From contig JAFUFL010000022.1 in the NCBI GenBank assembly GCA_017469935.1, positions 1 to 64,000 on the forward strand: 64,000 nucleotides of DNA, written 5' to 3'. A program made the position numbers and the translations under genes. Under the pieces are notes generated by a model. It saw only the letters and a list, made by a program, of their open reading frames with translations. It searched no databases and was not told the DNA's origin. Within the stretch, counting starts at the first letter, position 1, and every line of letters begins with the position of its first letter. Source of the DNA: Lachnospiraceae bacterium (GTDB lineage Bacteria > Bacillota > Clostridia > Lachnospirales > Lachnospiraceae). Below, piece by piece: positions 26,918 to 35,571 of this stretch.

Positions 26918-28036
26918 ATGAGCGATTTTTCAAACAGATTATTAGACTGGTATCACAATAACAGAAGAATACTGCCCTGGAGAGAGGACCCCACGCCTTA
27001 TCATGTGTGGCTGTCGGAAATCATGCTGCAGCAGACGCGGGTAGAGGCCGTGAAAGGATATTATGCCCGCTTTCTGGATACGCTTCCGGATGTCGACGCC
27101 CTGGCGCAGGCGCAGGAAGATACCTGCCTCAAGCTCTGGGAAGGCCTTGGCTATTACAGCCGGGTAAGGAATCTGCAGAAAGCCGCACAGGAAGTGATGG
27201 AGCACTGGGGAGGAGAGATCCCGGGAACATCTGATGAGCTGAAAAAGCTTCCTGGGATCGGACCTTACACGGCGGCCGCGATCGCGGCCATAGCCTTTGG
27301 AGAGCGGATTCCGGCCATTGACGGAAATCTTCTCAGAATCTATGCGAGGCTTGAGCGCTATGAGGAGAGTATCCGAACGCCCGCCGCGCAAAAAAAGGCG
27401 GCTCAATATTTTGCAGAGCAGATGCCGGAGCGTTCCGCAGCGTGGAACCCGGTAAGGGAAAACAACGGAAAAGGCGGGACAATTGCAAAAGATAATCCCT
27501 GCGGAAATTTCAACCAGGCCCTCATGGATCTGGGAAATGCCGTCTGCCTGCCCGGAAGCGCGCCTGCCTGCGGGCAATGTCCGGTGGCGGACTTTTGCCG
27601 GATCCATAAGGAGTGTCCCGGAAAAGAGACATCGCTTCCCTTTATTCCGGCGCCCAAGGAGAAGAAGACAGAGCTCCTTACGGTATTCATGATCAGGAGC
27701 GGGGACAGGACGGCGGTCAGAAAGCGGCCGGCGAGAGGCCTTCTGGCGGGGCTTTACGAGTTTCCGAATGCCGCAGGGCACCTGGACGACAAGGAAGCGG
27801 TTGCCTGGCTGAGGAAAAACCATGTCGAACCGGTCAGGATCAAAAAGATCGTGGATGCGGAACATGTTTTCAGCCACAAGAAGTGGATTATGCAGGGATA
27901 TGAAGTGATCACGGACCCCTTTGCGGAGCAGTCGATCCCCTTTATCATGGCCGGCGAAGAAGAAATTGTCAGTTTATATTGCATTCCTTCGGCTTTCAGC
28001 GCTTATTCGGACTGGCTTATAGCTCAGAAGCAATAG
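26918..28036 (+). CDS. mutY: A/G-specific adenine glycosylase
   Basis: The 372-residue protein removes adenine opposite 8-oxoguanine. It has the QQTRVE segment, a helix-hairpin-helix LPGIGPYTAAAIAAIAFG, the catalytic Asp in IDGNLLR, an iron-sulfur cluster motif and a C-terminal NUDIX-like domain (about residues 240-370) with ARGLLAGLYEFP. The cluster cysteines are spaced C-x7-C-x2-C-x5-C; the usual first gap is six. A roughly 15-residue Gly/Lys/Asn-rich insertion precedes NFNQALMDLG. The family assignment is firm. A GGAT-like weak ribosome binding site precedes the ATG. Confidence 0.95.
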   Translation: MSDFSNRLLDWYHNNRRILPWREDPTPYHVWLSEIMLQQTRVEAVKGYYARFLDTLPDVDALAQAQEDTCLKLWEGLGYYSRVRNLQKAAQEVMEHWGGEIPGTSDELKKLPGIGPYTAAAIAAIAFGERIPAIDGNLLRIYARLERYEESIRTPAAQKKAAQYFAEQMPERSAAWNPVRENNGKGGTIAKDNPCGNFNQALMDLGNAVCLPGSAPACGQCPVADFCRIHKECPGKETSLPFIPAPKEKKTELLTVFMIRSGDRTAVRKRPARGLLAGLYEFPNAAGHLDDKEAVAWLRKNHVEPVRIKKIVDAEHVFSHKKWIMQGYEVITDPFAEQSIPFIMAGEEEIVSLYCIPSAFSAYSDWLIAQKQ

Positions 28037-28072
28037 CAAAAACCGATTAAAAGCAGAACGCGGCCGAAAACT

Positions 28073-28101
28073 TTGGTATAATAGTCAAGGTATGGTATAA
28101 T
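28073..28101 (+). promoter_or_regulatory. Promoter of the polysaccharide gene group
   Basis: -35 TTGGTA (28073-28078) and -10 TATAAT (28096-28101) are 17 bp apart. A second TATAAT lies at 28077-28082, and both sit in a GGTATAATA direct repeat. Confidence 0.65.
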
Positions 28102-28136
28102 AATAAGCCGATATCTGCATATGGAAGGAATACATA

Positions 28137-29168
28137 ATGAAATTATTGACTATTGCTGTGCCTTGTTATAACTCACAGGATTATATGGAAAAATGTGTCG
28201 AATCCCTTGTCGTGGGAGGAGACGAAGTAGAGGTTCTCGTAGTGAACGACGGGTCGGCAGACAACACTGCCGCGATCGCCGATCAGCTGCAGGAGCGCTA
28301 TCCCGGGATCGTCAGAGCGATCCACCAGCCCAACAAGGGCCATGGGGGAGCTGTCAACACGGGTCTTGAAAATGCTACGGGCATGTATTTTAAAGTCGTA
28401 GACAGCGACGATAAGGTCAAAGCCAGTGCATTTCGCACTATTTTGGATAAGTTAAGAGAATATAAAGACGCTGAGGAGAAGATTGATCTGCTCATCAGCA
28501 ATTTTGTATACGATAAGGAAGGGCAGGCTCACAAGAAAGTGATGCAGTATCGCAGCGCCCTTCCCGTGAACAGGATGTTTACCTGGGATGAGACGAGACA
28601 TTTTAAGAAGGGGCAGTATATCCTCATGCACTCTGTGATCTACCGGACAGAGCTTCTGAGGGAGTGCGGGCTTCGTCTGCCCGAGCACTGCTTCTACGTG
28701 GATAATATTTATGTGTTTAATCCCATGCCCAGCGTGAAGAACATGTATTATCTGGACGTCAATTTCTATTACTATTATATCGGAAGAGACGATCAGTCCG
28801 TCAACCAGGAGGTCATGATCAGGCGCCTCGACCAGCAGGCCAAGGTCAACCGGATCATGTACGACTATTTTTCGGACTCCGTCAGAGACGGAAGGATCGA
28901 GAAGAAGAGCCATCTGTACAAATACATGTACAATTACCTTGAGATCATCACGACGATCACCTCGGTTCTGGCGATCATTTCGCAGGATGAGGAAAAGATC
29001 GCGATCAAGGACAAGCTCTGGGAGTACCTGAAACAGAAGAATCACGATCTTTATATGAAACTTAAGAGGGGACCTTTCGGCGCGGCGGTCCATCTTCCCG
29101 GTAAAGCGGGAGCTGCGGTGGTAGCTGCGGCCTATAGTATTGCCCGTGAAATTTTCGGATTTAACTAA
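28137..29168 (+). CDS. Family 2 glycosyltransferase
   Basis: The 343-residue protein has the GT-A fold of family 2: IAVPCYNSQDYMEKCVESL at the start, VVNDGSADNT, NKGHGGAVNTGLENA and the DSDD metal motif (about residues 85-90). It would move a sugar from a nucleotide donor to a lipid- or glycan-linked acceptor on the cytoplasmic membrane face. A C-terminal hydrophobic segment (about residues 315-335) may help membrane contact. It is 17 bp before the polyprenyl glycosylphosphotransferase, so both likely work in surface polysaccharide synthesis. The sugar is unknown. Confidence 0.92.
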   Translation: MKLLTIAVPCYNSQDYMEKCVESLVVGGDEVEVLVVNDGSADNTAAIADQLQERYPGIVRAIHQPNKGHGGAVNTGLENATGMYFKVVDSDDKVKASAFRTILDKLREYKDAEEKIDLLISNFVYDKEGQAHKKVMQYRSALPVNRMFTWDETRHFKKGQYILMHSVIYRTELLRECGLRLPEHCFYVDNIYVFNPMPSVKNMYYLDVNFYYYYIGRDDQSVNQEVMIRRLDQQAKVNRIMYDYFSDSVRDGRIEKKSHLYKYMYNYLEIITTITSVLAIISQDEEKIAIKDKLWEYLKQKNHDLYMKLKRGPFGAAVHLPGKAGAAVVAAAYSIAREIFGFN

Positions 29169-29185
29169 AGGCGTGGATTGGTATT

Positions 29186-30646
29186 ATGCATAAAAAAGAA
29201 TTGAGAGGCTGGTTTAAGCACATCGACTTTATCGTTCTCGATATTGTCGTGCTTCAGATCTGCTTCATTTTGAGTTATTGGATATGGGTGGGATTCGAGA
29301 ATCCCTACGACACATATCTTTACAGATACCAGGCAGTACTGCTCGTTTTCTGTCAGCTCCTTGTGGCTCTGTTTACCAACAGCTACAAGAATATTCTCAG
29401 AAGAAACCGGGTGGAAGAGTTTATGGCGACCTTCCGGTTCGAAGTGAGTTTCATGCTGCTGGACTTCCTTTTCCTGTTCATGGCCCATCACCAGATGATG
29501 TACCTGATCTCGAGAATGTCCACCGGCATCATGTGCGTCCTGTTCCTGTTCGGCTCCTATTTTGTCAGGCTCCTGAACAAAAAGAGGATCTTCAACTCCG
29601 TCAAGATCAAGGAGGGACGCCGGTCCCTTATGCTGGCCACCTCTTCGACACTGGCAGGTGAGGTCGTGAGGAACCTGCTGGACAACAGCTTTCACGACTA
29701 CAAGATCACAGGCATCTACCTGATGGACAAGGAGTGCTCCGGCGAGACCATTCGCGACATCCCTACGATGGGGAGAGAGACGGACATCATCAACGAGATC
29801 CGCAAGAACTGGGTGGATGAGGTCCTCGTCTATCAGCCCGAAAATATGCCGTATCCCATGGCCATGATCGACGCGATCATGGAGATGGGCATCACGGTCC
29901 ATTACTGTCTGGAAGCACTGAATGCCCATTCCGACGGCATGCAGGAGGTCTCCAAGATCGGAACTTACAGAGTGCTGACCAACAGCCTCAAGATCGTCTC
30001 CACCAGGCAGATCGTCTGCAAGAGGATCATGGATATCGCCGGCGGAATCGTGGGATGCATTCTCACGGGAATCATCTTTATATTTATAGCGCCCATTATC
30101 TATATTCAGTCTCCGGGCCCGATCTTTTTCAAGCAAAAAAGAGTCGGCCAGAACGGCAAACAGTTCTACATGTACAAGTTCCGAAGCATGTACATGGATG
30201 CCGAGGAGCGCAAAAAAGCGCTGATGGAGCAGAATAAGATCACCGACGGCATGATGTTCAAGATGGACGATGACCCCAGAATCATCGGATCGGAGAAGAA
30301 GGACAAGAACGGAAAGCCCATGGGGATCGGCAACTTTATCAGAAGGACCTCTCTCGATGAGTTCCCTCAGTTCTGGAACGTCCTCAAGGGAGACATGTCC
30401 CTTGTGGGCACAAGACCTCCGACGCTGGACGAGTGGGAGAAATATGACCTTCACCACAGAGTCAGGATGAGCATCAAGCCGGGGATCACGGGACTTTGGC
30501 AGATCAGCGGACGAAGTGATATCACCGACTTTGAGGAGGTGGTCCGCCTGGACCGCGAGTATATCCAGAACTGGAGCATCTGGCTGGATTTCAAGATTCT
30601 GTTTAAGACAGTAGGCGTTGTACTCAGACACGAAGGAGCAGAATAA
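29186..30646 (+). CDS. Polyprenyl glycosylphosphotransferase (priming enzyme)
   Basis: The 486-residue protein has four N-terminal membrane helices (within residues 10-125), a middle nucleotide-binding-like domain and a C-terminal bacterial sugar transferase domain (about residues 275-486) with KRIMDIAGGIVG, FKQKRVGQNGKQF, MYKFRSM, RRTSLDEFPQ and VGTRPP. This is the WcaJ/CpsE type, which places the first sugar phosphate on undecaprenyl phosphate to start capsule or exopolysaccharide repeat units. Only a few partner genes surround it, so the rest of the pathway must be elsewhere. Confidence 0.95.
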   Translation: MHKKELRGWFKHIDFIVLDIVVLQICFILSYWIWVGFENPYDTYLYRYQAVLLVFCQLLVALFTNSYKNILRRNRVEEFMATFRFEVSFMLLDFLFLFMAHHQMMYLISRMSTGIMCVLFLFGSYFVRLLNKKRIFNSVKIKEGRRSLMLATSSTLAGEVVRNLLDNSFHDYKITGIYLMDKECSGETIRDIPTMGRETDIINEIRKNWVDEVLVYQPENMPYPMAMIDAIMEMGITVHYCLEALNAHSDGMQEVSKIGTYRVLTNSLKIVSTRQIVCKRIMDIAGGIVGCILTGIIFIFIAPIIYIQSPGPIFFKQKRVGQNGKQFYMYKFRSMYMDAEERKKALMEQNKITDGMMFKMDDDPRIIGSEKKDKNGKPMGIGNFIRRTSLDEFPQFWNVLKGDMSLVGTRPPTLDEWEKYDLHHRVRMSIKPGITGLWQISGRSDITDFEEVVRLDREYIQNWSIWLDFKILFKTVGVVLRHEGAE

Positions 30647-30658
30647 GCAAGGACCGTT

Positions 30659-31261
30659 ATGGGACAGATCAAAGTTACAAAAGCGCCGATCGATGGGCTG
30701 TATATCATTGAACCGACCAGACATGGCGACGAGCGCGGCTATTTTGTGGAAACCTACAATTTGAGAGATATGAGAGAAGCCGGCCTGGACATGATCTTTG
30801 TCCAGGACAACCAGAGCATGTCTGTCAAAGGAGTGCTGCGCGGTCTTCATTTCCAGATTGAGCACCCGCAGGGGAAGCTCGTCAGGGTCATCAAGGGAGA
30901 AGTCTTCGACGCGGTGGTGGATCTCAGAAGCGGTAGCCGCACCTACGGACAGTGGTTCGGGGATATTCTCTCGGAAAAGAACGGCAAGCAGATGTATATC
31001 CCCGAAGGTTTTGCACACGGTTTTCTGGTCCTGAGCGATGTCGCGGAGTTCTGCTATAAAGTGACGGATTTTTACCACCCCGGAGATGAGGGCGGTATTG
31101 CCTGGAACGACCCGGCAATCGGGATCCGGTGGCCGGGGATTCGCGGTGACTATCCGGGAAACGCCTGTCCGGACAAGTATTGTATGGAAGACGGCACTGC
31201 GCTGATCCTCAGCGGCAGGGACAGAGAGTGGAAGACTCTGGCGGAGACTTTTCCGTTATAG
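30659..31261 (+). CDS. rfbC: dTDP-4-dehydrorhamnose 3,5-epimerase-like protein
   Basis: The 200-residue cupin has the RfbC hallmarks: RGYFVETYN, the catalytic His in LRGLHFQ (about residue 63), and FAHGFLVLSDVAEFCYKVTDFY with the catalytic Tyr. It converts dTDP-4-keto-6-deoxyglucose to the rhamnose-type sugar for cell-surface polysaccharides. The other three rml genes are not here. It starts 12 bp after the priming transferase and shares its operon. Confidence 0.92.
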   Translation: MGQIKVTKAPIDGLYIIEPTRHGDERGYFVETYNLRDMREAGLDMIFVQDNQSMSVKGVLRGLHFQIEHPQGKLVRVIKGEVFDAVVDLRSGSRTYGQWFGDILSEKNGKQMYIPEGFAHGFLVLSDVAEFCYKVTDFYHPGDEGGIAWNDPAIGIRWPGIRGDYPGNACPDKYCMEDGTALILSGRDREWKTLAETFPL

Positions 31262-31279
31262 AATTAAAAGGCAGGTTGA

Positions 31280-32353
31280 ATGATAAGAAAGTTTTTTGGT
31301 TTTATATTTCGTTTACTGATACTGGCTCTGGTCATAGGAATCCCGGCCAGCTGGATGATCCGGCGCTCCTATAGCAATCCGGAGGTACACTATTTTTACA
31401 CGAAGGAAGCGGAAGGCGAGGAGTCGCTCCGCTTTGTTGTGATCTCTGATCTGTTCGGATACGTTTTCGAGGGAGGAAACGGCGTGATCGCGGACAGAGC
31501 CGCGGACACTTCCCCCGATGCGATTCTGATCGGCGGCAACATGATCACGGCAGACGCAGGTGATATCACGCCTCTCACGGATCTTATAAAGAGACTCTCT
31601 CAGGTTGCGCCCGTCTATTACTCTTACGGCGAGCAGGAGCTCAAGTATGTCAGGAGCCACACGGCGGACGGACAGACCGATGGACTTCGCGAAGCGCTCA
31701 CCGAGGCAGGCGCTGTCGTTCTAAACGAAGAATACGCCGACGTGAGCCTGTACGGGATCGACACTCGAATCGGAGGAATGTACAACAACGCCTATGAGAT
31801 GACGGGGCTCGACCACAAAGTCAAGAGGCGCTATGAGAGCACCTATAAGTTCCTGACCGATTACCAGAATACCGACCGGTTCAAGATCATGCTGTCAAGC
31901 AGACCCGAGAGCTTCGTCTACGCGGACGCCTGCGATACCTGGAAGGTCGATTTAGTCGTGAGCGGAAACAGTCTGGGCGGACTGGTGGTGCTCCCGCACT
32001 ACGGCGGGGTCTTCGGCGGCTCCCAGGGGTATTTCCCCGAGTATATTCACGGTATGTACCAAAAAGGAGACGTGAATCTGTTCATCACGAGCGGACTGAG
32101 TGCTCCCGGAAAGCTCTTCTCAAGGGAGAATCCGATTCCCAGGTTCAATAATCCTCCGGAAATTGCGGTTCTGGACATTAGCGGGCTTTCAAGAAGCGCG
32201 GCGGCGGACACAAGCGGTGCGGCGGAAGCGGCACAGGCGCCGGAAGGAGAGCAGAAACAGGAAGCGGAGCCTGAAAAGGCGGCAGAGGAGGAGCCTGAGG
32301 AAGCGGACGCGGAAGAGAACGCGAAAGAGTCTCAGGAGTCGAACTCTGAATAA
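31280..32353 (+). CDS. Membrane-anchored metallophosphoesterase-like protein with lost metal ligands
   Basis: The 357-residue protein has an N-terminal membrane anchor (about residues 8-27) and a calcineurin-like fold of the YkuE type. The metal motifs are changed in order: DLF (57-59) for DxH, GGN (85-87) for GGD, GEQE (117-120) for GNHE/D, LSSRPE (206-210) for LxHxPE, and GNSLGG (229-234) for GHTHGG. Only the first Asp is kept. It therefore looks like a folded but catalytically dead domain. A C-terminal Ala/Glu-rich tail of about 50 residues follows (from residue 305). It ends the polysaccharide gene group. The role may be binding or scaffolding; this is inference. Confidence 0.8.
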   Translation: MIRKFFGFIFRLLILALVIGIPASWMIRRSYSNPEVHYFYTKEAEGEESLRFVVISDLFGYVFEGGNGVIADRAADTSPDAILIGGNMITADAGDITPLTDLIKRLSQVAPVYYSYGEQELKYVRSHTADGQTDGLREALTEAGAVVLNEEYADVSLYGIDTRIGGMYNNAYEMTGLDHKVKRRYESTYKFLTDYQNTDRFKIMLSSRPESFVYADACDTWKVDLVVSGNSLGGLVVLPHYGGVFGGSQGYFPEYIHGMYQKGDVNLFITSGLSAPGKLFSRENPIPRFNNPPEIAVLDISGLSRSAAADTSGAAEAAQAPEGEQKQEAEPEKAAEEEPEEADAEENAKESQESNSE

Positions 32354-32460
32354 CTCAAAGGGGATTTCACCCGTTGAGTTATATGATGCACACGCGTGCG
32401 GAAAGGAAGATGCTGCCAATGGGCAGCCCGCACGCGGCGCGGCGGCTCGCTCTGCGAGCC
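32352..32460. repeat. Three hairpins in series
   Basis: In order: AACTCAA/TTGAGTT with inner GGG/CCC (32352-32390, starting at the stop codon of the preceding gene); CGCGTGCGG/CCGCACGCG enclosing GCTGCC/GGCAGC (32393-32436); and GGCTCGC-TCT-GCGAGCC (32444-32460). A terminator follows at 32482. Confidence 0.85.
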
Positions 32461-32481
32461 TTGAATCAGAAAACAAAAAGA

Positions 32482-32520
32482 GCGCGGCCAAGGGAGTTAG
32501 ACCTTGACCGCGCATTTTTA
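32482..32520 (+). terminator. Terminator of the polysaccharide group
   Basis: A 12-bp stem with one mismatch (32482-32493 with 32502-32513) is followed by ATTTTTA. From here to 32705 the sequence is AT-rich with a TATAAT at about 32662 that may be the -10 of the next gene. Confidence 0.88.
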
Positions 32521-32705
32521 TGGAGAACGAATGCAGATGCATCCCGTTCGGCTGATTAATGAATCTATACTGAAAATACCACCGTAATCTTAAATAAAGT
32601 TTAAATATAAAAAATCCGTTCACGGATTTGGCAATTCTGACATTTTCGTTTGCGGGGAAGTTATGTATAATTTTAACAATTACTGTTTACAGAGAGGAAA
32701 ATACC

Positions 32706-34667
32706 ATGCAGAACGATTATGAACGCGCCAAAAAAGAGGGAGACCGGGCCTATCGCAGAGCTGTGATGTCAGGACAGTACCCCTATCTTCCTGCGCTCGA
32801 TTCAATGGTCCAGAACATAGATAAGATGCCGATCAGAGAACTGGGAATCAAAGAGATTCCCTTGGATATGATCGCCGGCACCAAAACCGTCGGAAGACAG
32901 AACGCTTTCGCCTGCAATTTCATGCCGCTGGTCGAGCGCGGCAGCGAATTTGCCATGAAATGGGCTTCCCTTTACGACTCTGCCTTGGAAGAGGGAATTC
33001 GCGATCCCATCAAGGTCTATGAGTATATGAACAAGTTCTATGTGGAGGAGGGAAACAAGAGAGTTTCCGTCTCCAAGCTCATAGGCTATGTCTCTATACC
33101 CGCTCATGTGATCCGCATTCTTCCGCCCAAGACAGAAGATCCGAGTTCCAAGATTTATTACGAATATATTGATTTCTACAATGTGACGGGATTGTTCCAG
33201 ATCACATTTTCGAAAGTGGGATCTTATAAAAAACTCGCGGAGCATTTCGGGCAGGACCTGGAAAAAGCCTGGCCCGATGAACTGATTGAAGATCTCCGGT
33301 CCGCCTTCACAATCTTCACCGATTGTTATAAGTCCAGCCACGCCGTAAGGCAGGGACTGACTGTGGGCGACGCTTTTTTGCTCTACCTTGAGGTTTTTGA
33401 CCTGGACAGTCTCCTCTATGACTCGGAGAATCTGATCAAAAACAAGATCCAGAAACTGAGAAATGAGTATATCGCCAGGACGAGCGAAGACAGTATTGAA
33501 CTGGTGCGCAGCCCGGAAGAGGTGGGCAGGGGAAGCGGCGTGAAGACGCTGTTCAAGATCACCAGTGCGTACTCCGGCAAGCCGATCCGCGCCGCGTTCC
33601 TGTTCGATCGCAGCGCCGAGGAGTCCAGCTGGGTCTACGGGCACGAACTGGGAGCCAACGAACTTGTAGAGAAGTTTGGCGGCGCCGTGGAAGCACTCAA
33701 GTACGAGAACTGCGATTCCCCGGCAAAACTGGAAGAGGCGTTTGAGGCCTGCAGCGCCGACGAAAATGACATTGTGTTCGCGACTTCTCCGGCTATGATG
33801 GAGGAATGCCTCAAGGCGGCGATCAAATACTCGGATATGAGGATCATGAACTGTTCGGTCAATCAGTCCCTGAATTCCGTTCCCACCTATTATGCGAGGA
33901 TGTATGAGGCGAAGTTCCTCATGGGGTGCCTTGCCGCATCTCTTGCGGAGAACCATATGATCGGGTACCGCGCGGACTATCCGATCTACGGCGGCATTGC
34001 CAACATCAACGCTTTCGCGCTCGGAGCGGCCTGGTTCGATCCCTATGCCAGGATCAAGCTGGTGTGGGCCTCCAAAAAAGGGAGCGACTGGGAGAAAGAG
34101 CTGATCGAAAGCGGATGCAGGATCATCTCCGGAATCGATTTTATAAAGCCGAGTGATCCGTCAAGAAAGTACGGTCTCTACAGAATCCACGAAGCGGGTT
34201 CACTCAGGCCGGACGGAAGCGTAAGAGAGCAGCAGGAGGTGGATAACCTCGCGGCACCCGTCTATCAGTGGGGCGCTTACTACGAACAGATCATTCGAAA
34301 GCTCATTGACGGTTCCCTGGATACGCGGAAAGCCGACGCCAGAGGAAAAGCGGTAAATTACTGGTGGGGAATGGCCGCGGGCGTCATTGACATTATTCTC
34401 TCCGATGATCTTCCCTATGCATCCGGAAAGGCGCTGACAACGCTGCGGCGCACTGTCATGACAAATGCGGTAAATCCTTTTGAAGGGGAGATTCACACGC
34501 AGACGGGCGTCCTCAAGGGACCGGGCTCACCGGCTCTGACCGACAAGGAAATCATCACGATGGACTGGCTCTGCGACAATGTGATCGGCGATATCCCCGA
34601 GACCTGGGAATTGTATGACTCCATAGTAAAGACTGTAAAAGTATCAGGAGTAAAGAACAAATCTTAA
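32706..34667 (+). CDS. Cytosolic fusion of a ParB-like N-terminal domain and a BMP (PnrA/Med-like) domain
   Basis: From the ATG at 32706, preceded by GAGAGG, the product is 653 residues; a longer in-frame TTG start at 32628 lacks a ribosome binding site. The first ~280 residues contain a ParB/Srx-like pattern (IPLDMIAGTKTVGR then EEGNKRVSVSK). The C-terminal part (about residues 305-590) resembles the basic membrane protein family, which binds nucleosides in ABC uptake, with VYGHELGANELV and FATSPAMMEE. No signal peptide or lipobox exists, so this is a cytoplasmic sensor rather than an uptake lipoprotein. It may regulate genes in response to a nucleoside-like ligand (inference). Confidence 0.8.
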   Translation: MQNDYERAKKEGDRAYRRAVMSGQYPYLPALDSMVQNIDKMPIRELGIKEIPLDMIAGTKTVGRQNAFACNFMPLVERGSEFAMKWASLYDSALEEGIRDPIKVYEYMNKFYVEEGNKRVSVSKLIGYVSIPAHVIRILPPKTEDPSSKIYYEYIDFYNVTGLFQITFSKVGSYKKLAEHFGQDLEKAWPDELIEDLRSAFTIFTDCYKSSHAVRQGLTVGDAFLLYLEVFDLDSLLYDSENLIKNKIQKLRNEYIARTSEDSIELVRSPEEVGRGSGVKTLFKITSAYSGKPIRAAFLFDRSAEESSWVYGHELGANELVEKFGGAVEALKYENCDSPAKLEEAFEACSADENDIVFATSPAMMEECLKAAIKYSDMRIMNCSVNQSLNSVPTYYARMYEAKFLMGCLAASLAENHMIGYRADYPIYGGIANINAFALGAAWFDPYARIKLVWASKKGSDWEKELIESGCRIISGIDFIKPSDPSRKYGLYRIHEAGSLRPDGSVREQQEVDNLAAPVYQWGAYYEQIIRKLIDGSLDTRKADARGKAVNYWWGMAAGVIDIILSDDLPYASGKALTTLRRTVMTNAVNPFEGEIHTQTGVLKGPGSPALTDKEIITMDWLCDNVIGDIPETWELYDSIVKTVKVSGVKNKS

Positions 34668-34679
34668 AGGAGAACGGTC

Positions 34680-35375
34680 GTGAAGGTTCTTGTGATCGCG
34701 GACGTAGAAAGTAAATCTTTATGGGATTATTTCTCGCCGGACAAACTGGAGGGAGTAGAACTGATCATTTCCTGCGGAGACCTCAGTTCCCGTTATCTCG
34801 AGTTTCTGGTGACGCTCGGAAACTGCACGCTGCTCTATATCCGCGGAAATCATGACTCGGGATATGATAAAAATCCTCCGGGTGGGTGCATTTGCATCGA
34901 AAATATGATATATAATCACAGAGGAATGAGGATCGCGGGACTGGGCGGATCGATGAAATACAAGGAAAGTCCTGACATGTACACCGAGAAAGAAATGGCT
35001 GCGCGCGTCAGAAAGCTCTATCGAAAAGCCCGATTTACCGGCGGGATCGATCTTCTCGTCACTCATGCGCCGCCTGCCGGCTATGGGGATCTTGAAGATC
35101 TTCCGCACAGAGGTTTCGTCTGCTTCAATGAGCTGCTCACGAAAGTCAGGCCGCTCTATCTTTTGCACGGGCATGTACACAAGAACTACAGCCGGGGATT
35201 CGAGCGGAAAAGAGAGCATCCGTCGGGCGCGGTCATCATCAACGCTTATGAGTCCTGTATCCTTGAGATTCCGGAGGAAGCATTTCCGGAGGCCGGAAAG
35301 ACCGGGTCCTTTCTGTATGACCGGTACTGCAGGACCATGGAAAGGTTCAGGGGATTTGGTCATAATCCCGTATGA
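34680..35375 (+). CDS. Calcineurin-like metallophosphoesterase
   Basis: The 231-residue protein starts at a GTG with GGAGAA upstream. It has the phosphoesterase motifs SCGDLS, RGNHD, VTHAPP and HGHVH. The first motif reads ADVES where D-x-H is usual, so one metal ligand may be Glu. Such small cytoplasmic enzymes hydrolyse phosphodiesters; the substrate is unknown. It is 12 bp after the ParB-BMP fusion gene, and both likely share a transcript. It contrasts with the degenerate homologue at 31280. Confidence 0.9.
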   Translation: MKVLVIADVESKSLWDYFSPDKLEGVELIISCGDLSSRYLEFLVTLGNCTLLYIRGNHDSGYDKNPPGGCICIENMIYNHRGMRIAGLGGSMKYKESPDMYTEKEMAARVRKLYRKARFTGGIDLLVTHAPPAGYGDLEDLPHRGFVCFNELLTKVRPLYLLHGHVHKNYSRGFERKREHPSGAVIINAYESCILEIPEEAFPEAGKTGSFLYDRYCRTMERFRGFGHNPV

Positions 35376-35393
35376 ACGACATTTTGGGAGGAA

Positions 35394-35560
35394 GAGTGAA
35401 AAATCACTCTGATGAGCTGATTTTTCACTCGCAAGGTTTGTGCCGAAGCGCCACAAACCTTGCAGATCGCATCGGAGAATACACAATTTCAAAGTCCATA
35501 TACGACAGACTTTGAAATGTGAAATTCTCCTCGCGTATCTCAGCGCAAGGCGCTTCGATA
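35394..35560. repeat. Four consecutive inverted repeats
   Basis: Perfect 13-bp arms at 35394-35406/35418-35430, perfect 12-bp arms at 35431-35442/35452-35463, 11-bp arms with outer 7-bp arms at 35474-35530, and a smaller TATC-N3-AGCGC/GCGCT-N2-GATA pair at 35535-35560. Loops are 9-11 nt in the first three. No T-run follows any of them. The last pair ends just before the ribosome binding site of the next gene. Confidence 0.88.
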
Positions 35561-35571
35561 TGGAGGAAAAA

